The notes beneath the pieces are model-generated. The model saw nothing but the letters and a program-made list of their open reading frames with translations, did not search any database and was not told where the DNA came from. The position numbers and the translations under genes are program-made. Shown piece by piece: positions 58,186 to 64,000 of a stretch of DNA of 64,000 nucleotides. Location: NCBI GenBank assembly GCA_038373865.1, contig JAXGGA010000034.1, positions 362,637-426,636 on the forward strand, given 5' to 3'. The DNA comes from Uloborus plumipes (Eukaryota; Arthropoda; Arachnida; Araneae; Uloboridae). Position 1 is the stretch's first letter; each line of letters opens with the position of its first letter.

Positions 58186-58769
58186 CAGGCCGGCTCAGCT
58201 CCCCCGGAAAAAATTCTTTACTACAACATTCTGTGGCACATTTTTTTATTCCAAACCTGTTTTCAAATCTGTGATCTACTTTTCCTAGAAAATTCACGCA
58301 GTGTCACCAAAAATCGTCAACAGTCATTTCTTAAAGGTACCATTTGGAATTTTTTCCGTTGGAAAAGCTTGAAGTTTCCTGTTTCTGAGCAAATATTCCA
58401 TCTAAAACTAAGTTCATATTAAAAATGCAAAAGTAGTTAAACTTGTCTTTCTGAGGAAGGAGATAATAACAATGTTTTTAAATTCCCTTTATTCCCAAAA
58501 AGTGTTAATTTGAAAATTTATGACTTTGCGTTTTCTGGAGGGGGGGGGGGCAGATACATTTTACACACAAGCTAAATGACAAAGATCCGGCATTGCGCCT
58601 GGCACAGATAAAATTTAAAAATGTATTATCCCCCCCTCCATCATCAGTCTTAATTCTTTTTGATGCATAAACAAAAAAGTATTCATTTTTACCGTAAAGC
58701 TACAATTAAAACGAGAAAACTAAAAAATGAGCATTGAAACCAAATAAAAGCATACTAATGTATACTTTA
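58186..58769. other. AT-rich DNA without a recognisable gene
   Basis: Chance frames and an 11-base G run (58540-58550). Confidence 0.55.
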
Positions 58770-59045
58770 TTGTACCAACCGTAACGTCACAGCCAAGACC
58801 GGTCGAGGCCAAAATGACTGAAACTCAGAAGTTTCGAAACGCGGCCTGAAAAAAGATCACTCGCGGTTAGTTGCCGGTTCTAAACGGTATCTCTATTCGA
58901 ACACAAACAATACCAACACGGAAACTCTTCGGGTGCCATCAAGAGCTATCCCGATTGGCCAATCATTCCGCTGACGTCATTAGATAACGTTGCTGAAGCT
59001 TCATAGTCACTTTTATGGTGCCATCTAGTGTTATCTTTGAGAAAT
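58770..59045. promoter_or_regulatory. GC-richer segment with CCAAT and CRE boxes
   Basis: It contains GATTGGCCAATC (58954-58965 region), TGACGTCAT just downstream, several CpGs and GGTGCCATC words. Such a combination is common in promoters of both host genes and TEs. No start codon or exon is evident on either side, so this is only a candidate. Confidence 0.25.
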
Positions 59046-59541
59046 AATACGGTAATCAAATTGTTTAATTAAGCAAAATATATTCAAACATAAAGCAGTA
59101 GATGTGCCAATGACACAAAAGTATGGGCGCCGGTGGCGGAACGCTCCCGACTGGAGTAAAAAAAAATATTACAATAATTACAATCAATTTTTTTTCTAAA
59201 AATTTAATGTTTTTGACAAGGCCGTATCCAGAAATTTTCAGGGAGAGCCCAGATTTGCACATTCCCCCCCCCCTCCTCCCTAAAAAGACGCATAAAAACA
59301 CACATAACTATTACTTTCTGTGAGTGTTTTTTTTTTTTTTTGAGAATAACCTTTGATAGAGATACATTTAACTCTTTTAAATGTTTTGTTAGAGTACCCT
59401 AATTTGGGAAATTGGAAATTTGGGATTGGAATTAGTAATTTTTTTAAAAATAGATACAAAATTCTGCACTTTGAGGACTTATATGGGTATTGGGACTACA
59501 GAAATACAAGTAGTTATCCAAATAATGGAAACACTTGAGAT

Positions 59542-61614
59542 CCCAAGTAGCATAATCCCGTTACATCACGTTTTCCCGAAGAGTTGACATAACGTTACTT
59601 GTAACGTAAAAAGAGCAATAATTTGTCAAGTTGCATTTCGGTAATGCAACGGTTGCAGAACAGTTGCTAGTCACGGTTTGTCAACGATACTGAAACGCTA
59701 CATCAATGTCATTTTTTACGTTATATCAACCTTTATTTGCAACGCTTCATGACGTTGCAGCAACATTCGACTTTTCACCGATTCATCAAGATCAAAGATT
59801 TACAAACATTTCAAAAAATTATATAATTGAATGATTTTATTCAATTGCTTTTGTCAAAAAAATATCATCTTTATTCAAACCGATCAAGGTGATCTTTATC
59901 GACGTGATTTAAATCAACGACGATAACCCTATTATAGGGTTACGGACTCTTAAGAAATTTCCAAAGTACTAAAATAAGAAAAGCATGTTTTTAGGACTAA
60001 AGACAACGAATACTAACCAGAAAGAAAAACTTCACAAAAAAAAGTAATGCAGAATACATACCATTTTTTGAATCTAATTGACTGATTGAGCAAAATTACA
60101 AAATGAAAACCGATCACGTTGAAAATTCGATTTTTAAAAAAATGTACAACTTTGGGGGGGGGGGGGGGGGGCATATCTCATAAAGGGGGTGGAGTAACAA
60201 GTCAATTTTTTTTATACAGTAAGTAACCATGACTATGAATATATGATAAAAAAATGGGCTTGTTACTTTGAATCCTTCATGGGTTTTTTAATTTTCGAAA
60301 ATAGTAAAAAGGGTCTTTTTCGTCGTGAACTTTGACCTTAAAAAAAATTTTTTTTTTTAAATCTGAAATTTATTGATAGCATATATAAAAAGATCTTTTT
60401 CTTAGCTTTCCAATGAGCTATTTTTGAGCTCAAAATCTTTGATAGAAAAAAAGTTATAGTTTATAAGACAAAGCATCAAAACGCCCGATTTTCGCTGTTG
60501 CTAACAAAAATGGCCTATATATCAAAGGGTAATTTTTTTAAAAATAAAATGAACACTATTTTGAGCTCTGGGAAATAAAAGGAATACACATGCAAATTTT
60601 CATCAAAATCAAAAATGGTGATGCGCACGCTAGAGATGCAAAAAACCCGTAGTTTTTGAGAGCCGGGAAAAAACCCGGGAATTTCGGGGAATAAACCCGG
60701 AATTTTGGGGAACATTGGGAATTTTGACTGTAAACAAAGATAGTAATTTTCTACATAGTTGTTATGCCTAATGTATGAGTTACTATATAAAGACTTCGTC
60801 ATTATTTGAGTTAAAAATGCAACAACTTTCAAAACAGTACTGTTATTAAGTGTCACTACCTTTGGAGCTCTTAAAAAAGAGAGAGAGAAAAAAAAAGTAT
60901 GCTGAAAAAAACATTGAAAAAACTTTTGTATTAGTTATCTAAAAAAAAAGTTATGTTAGTTTCATTAAATACTAAACATTTTATTTAAAAAAAAAAAACA
61001 TCAATTAACACGTGTAGAAGCAATCTCAATTTGAAATTATACCCCGTGACAAAACAAACTCAAGATAGGATGGCCTCTTTCACTTATTATTTTGAAATAA
61101 TTTTCTGACAAGCAATTCCATATACTGCAAAACATAACTATAGGAAATATCTTTTGAATGTATCTAAATAGGGTAATAATTAAAAATTTTAAAAGTAGAA
61201 TTTTTTAACACTTTGAAAATTCCCAAAACTACCGGGAATTTTCAAAATTCCCTTCCCAAAAAACCCGGTTTTTTCCCGGGAATAAACTGTTTTTTTTCCA
61301 CTCTTTGCATCTCTATGCACAACACAACAGCAGAGAATCGACAATGAAGAATGCAAAGATTCCCGCCAAAAGCGACTGGTTGAGCAGTGGATGTAGCAAA
61401 CAACGATAAGCAACGTGATGTTGCGTTATCTTTCAGCATGTTTGTCAACGTTTCAAGTATAATTAATTTGCCACGAAATGTTACGTTTCAAAATTTTGCT
61501 TTTGTGACGAATCTTCAAAATAGCGTGTTATCACGTTGCCTGGTAAACAGTAACGATCTGTCAACCAATTGTAACGTAATGAAACGTAAAGGTTGCGTTT
61601 CAGTGTTACTTGGG
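59542..61614. mobile_element. CCCAAGTA-ended element rich in AACGTT/GCAACG words
   Basis: The left end CCCAAGTAGCA and right-end complement CCCAAGTAACA are inverted. AT borders both sides, a possible 2-bp duplication. The subterminal 250 bases on each side are packed with GTAACGT, GCAACG and CAACGTT words. It is interrupted by the hAT-like element at 60631-61315. An 18-base G run lies at 60154-60171. No gene was found. Confidence 0.55.
60631..61315. mobile_element. Short TAGAGATG-ended hAT-like element
   Basis: TAGAGATGCAAA opens the left end and its complement TTTGCATCTCTA closes the right. CCCGGGAAT and AACCCGG words lie just inside both ends. No clean 8-bp duplication is seen (GCGCACGC against TGCACAAC). 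It shares its TIR with the 34991-38648 element. Confidence 0.6.
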
Positions 61615-61725
61615 ATTCATAAGAAAAATCTACCGTTCATCGCAAAATAAGCGAACAATTGTTCTTTAACTTTAGTCATACAAAATATAGACTTCACCGG
61701 ACATTTCCACATTGAAATTAAATCA

Positions 61726-63003
61726 CTCATGCATTTGGGGGACGACTAAAAGGGGGGGGGGGTCGGAAGAGAAACCGCTTTTTGACCATAACTCTTCGAA
61801 AATAGCTCGGAATAAGCTATAAATTTCAGTAAGTAATTTGCGTACTATGTATAGTTACTGTACAAATTTTTATGAACGTACCACTCTTACTTCCGAAGAT
61901 ATGAAACATTTTTTTAAAAACGGCAATTTTATTTGAAGGGTTTTTGCTCATAACACGCAGAGTTTTTAATCAAACCATATCAAAACTTCAGGAAAGATGA
62001 CAAAATACAAGAGAAAGAACATACTAAAACGGTAAATAAAAATATTAAAAATCCGATGAGATATGAACGTTAAAAGGAAATAATTTTTCTCGGCGCATGC
62101 GCAAACAACAGAAATTTATAGCTACAAAAATACTGTACAATTATACTGCATCTTATAAAAAAAAAAAGTCCCAGTTGAATGTCGTAAAAATTGAAAAAGA
62201 TATCAGCGATCTAGTAAGCTGTATTTCATTCATTTGCAGACAATACATAAATAGTGAGGGACTGTCCACATAGAGCTATTTTTAAATTAAAGGTTATTGC
62301 GTCATCGTTCAAAACCAACGTTTCAGGGGATGCCCGGATACTTTTGGCCACTTACGTATATACTCTTTTTGGCCGAATAGGCGAAATGTGACTTCTATGC
62401 CGAATATAATTTTCAAACTGTATATAATTTAACATTGAAAAAAATGCTCGATTGTCACCACACTATTTGTGGACAACCCATCGCCATTAATGTATTATCT
62501 GCGAATGAATGAATTACAGCTCACTAGATCGCTGATATCTTTTTCAATTTTTACGACATTCAACTGGAACTTTTTTTATAAGATGCAGTATAAATCAGGG
62601 TACAATATTTTTGTAGCTATAAATTTCTGTTGTTTGCGCATGCGCCGTGAAAAATTATTTCCTTTTAACGTTCATATCTCATCGGATTTTTAATATTTTT
62701 AATTACCGTTTTAGTATGTTCTTTCTCTTGTATTTTGTCATCTTTCCTGAAGTTTTGATAATGATTGATCAAAAACTCTGCGTGTTATGAGCAAAAACCC
62801 TTCAAATAAAATTGTCGTTTTAAAAAAAATGTTTCAAATCTTCGGAAGTAATAATTTGTACATAAAAATTTGTACAGTAATTATACATAGTACGCTAATT
62901 AATTACTGAAATTTATAGCTTATTCCGAGCTATTTTCGAAGAGTTATGGTCAAAAAGCTGTTTTTCTTCCGACCTCCTTCTTGTCGTCCCCCAAATGCAT
63001 GAG
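61726..63003. repeat. Large inverted repeat with arms of about 510 bp
   Basis: Arms at 61726-62241 and 62500-63003 start CTCATGCATTTGGGGGACGA and run with roughly 90 percent identity around a 258-bp spacer. The spacer contains GGATGCCCGGATACTTTTGG, which resembles a Tc1-type end. The arms have no gene. The left arm has an 11-base G run (61752-61762) where the right arm has none. Confidence 0.85.
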
Positions 63004-63096
63004 GGCAATTCCACGTGACTCACGTTACAATTTGACGTGATTTTACAGAAGTAAATGTTATATATATAAAAGAAATAACCATGCCTGATTTAAAGA
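63003..63096. mobile_element. Terminal fragment of the GGGCAATTCCA element family
   Basis: It begins GGGCAATTCCACGTGACTC and is the reverse complement of 37090-37185 over about 95 bases, down to CATGCCTGATTTAAA. The match then ends. It abuts the inverted repeat at 61726-63003 with no gap. Confidence 0.8.
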
Positions 63097-63109
63097 ACTC
63101 TAAATTTTC

Positions 63110-63900
63110 AGAAACTTAAGCTCAAGTCACGCTCTGTAGGAATATTTAAAATTTTTAGAAATGAGCAAAATCGTTTCCTAGTAAGAATAGGAGGGCAGTG
63201 GACAATAAAAAAATGCATACAATATTATTAAAAGGGTACACTATATTAAAATGTTATTTTGAAAATAAAAAAAAAAGTTTTACAGGTCATTTTTACTCAT
63301 GTTTTTGCTATTTTTATCATGGTTCTTGTTGGCTGTGGTCTTGTCCTGACTGTTTTCAGATTTTCCCCTATCACTCCTGAATTATGCAACTTTTGATGAT
63401 ACGAGTGCATACCCATTATGAAGAACACTAAATTTGCAACAATTTAAGCTTAAGTGGAGTTCTGTAGGACGAATAGTTTAGGAGCTATCGTACTTCAACA
63501 ATTTGTCATTTTTTGAAAAAAAATTGAATAAGTATGCTTCGATCATATTTTGAACCAAATATCGACATAAATTCTTATTCTACAAGACAAAGATAGCCAT
63601 TACAGTACATCTAATCAGCAGACATTACAGTACATCTATTAATTACAGAACATCTAACCATCAGCTTTCATTTTAGCCTAAAAATAAGTCTGTAGGTTCA
63701 ATATTTCATTTACAATTGTGGAAAAACAAATATTCGGAAATTGAAATTATTTTTGAGAAATGAGAAAAATTGTTTTCTAATAAGAATAGGAGAGCACTGG
63801 ACAACAGAAAAATGCATAGAGTTGCATAAAAAGGGTAAAACTATTAAAATACTATTTTCATCATTTAAAAAACCTTACAGGGTAATTTAGCTCAATGTTT
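63110..63900. repeat. Degenerate tandem repeats of about 330 bp (family 3)
   Basis: AAGCTCAAGT..CTCTGTAGGA at about 63118 and AAGCTTAAGTGGAGTTCTGTA at about 63447 match the repeats at 17750-18700. Between them the GAGCAAAATCGTTTCCTAGT / GAGAAAAATTGTTTTCTAAT block also recurs. Confidence 0.6.
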
Positions 63901-63932
63901 TTCTTTTTTTTTCTTTCGTGGGTCTTTATTAG

Positions 63933-64000
63933 CTGTGGGGCTTGGGAAGCGGCAGAAACGGAAGATTGTCTTTGATTTGGATCCAGATGTTCATTTAAAT
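63933..64000 (+). CDS. Possible internal exon running off the right edge
   Basis: A long pyrimidine tract ending TCTTTATTAG (to 63932) is a plausible splice acceptor. After two bases, one frame is open to the window end and reads VGLGKRQKRKIVFDLDPDVH. Its composition (mixed charged and hydrophobic residues, GC near 50 percent) contrasts with the surrounding AT-rich repeats. A frame shifted by one also stays open until close to the edge (TAA at 63996-63998), so the evidence is limited. The protein is not recognised. Confidence 0.35.

Overview
The window is animal nuclear DNA, most likely from an arthropod. It is AT-rich, has no operons, tRNAs or rRNAs, and is built almost entirely from transposable elements (TEs) and decayed repeats. 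Only two short stretches look like host coding exons. One is a terminal exon at 7621-7748 (+), followed by about 2.3 kb of UTR-like sequence. The other is a possible exon that runs off the right edge (63933-64000, +). Neither protein could be named. Two intact reading frames of gene length exist, and both are Tc1/mariner transposases (1282-2355 and 47834-48880, both on the minus strand).

Layout, left to right. 1-4100: degenerate tandem repeats around a complete Tc1-like transposon (1179-2550). 4.1-12 kb: AT-rich DNA with a TTAA-flanked piggyBac-like MITE, a 123-bp direct duplication, the host exon and its UTR-like tail. 12058-15906: a 3.85-kb transposon with a TTA target duplication and terminal repeats of about 150 bp. 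It carries a decayed gene with a PIN/XPG-nuclease-like segment and a Cys-rich tail; this is the best candidate here for an under-described system. 16164-19286: a hAT-type element with an exact 8-bp duplication. 20.5-26.7 kb: a DD34E Tc1 relic, a long-TIR element, and a 3.1-kb element holding a 1.37-kb near-perfect palindrome. 28-33.3 kb: four nested layers (an old element interrupted by a hAT, interrupted by a second hAT, interrupted by a mariner), three of them fixed by exact target duplications. 33.9-38.6 kb: elements with private recurring motifs, one inside a TAGAGATG-ended hAT-like element. 39079-39390: a complete 312-bp Helitron inserted in a hAT fragment. 43.6-45.3 kb: an LTR-like segment and a cluster of four palindromic MITEs. 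46253-58185: three copies (two direct, one inverted) of a unit of about 3.5 kb, forming a very large inverted repeat. One copy carries the second Tc1 element, while the other two preserve the uninterrupted site. 58-64 kb: further long-TIR elements and degenerate repeats.

Nothing here works together as a pathway. The biology is a record of successive transposition, whose order can be read from the nesting. The sources of mobility are the two intact Tc1 transposases and the now-dead mariner, hAT, DD34E Tc1, SETMAR-like mariner and PIN-domain element genes. The many MITEs would have depended on proteins made elsewhere.
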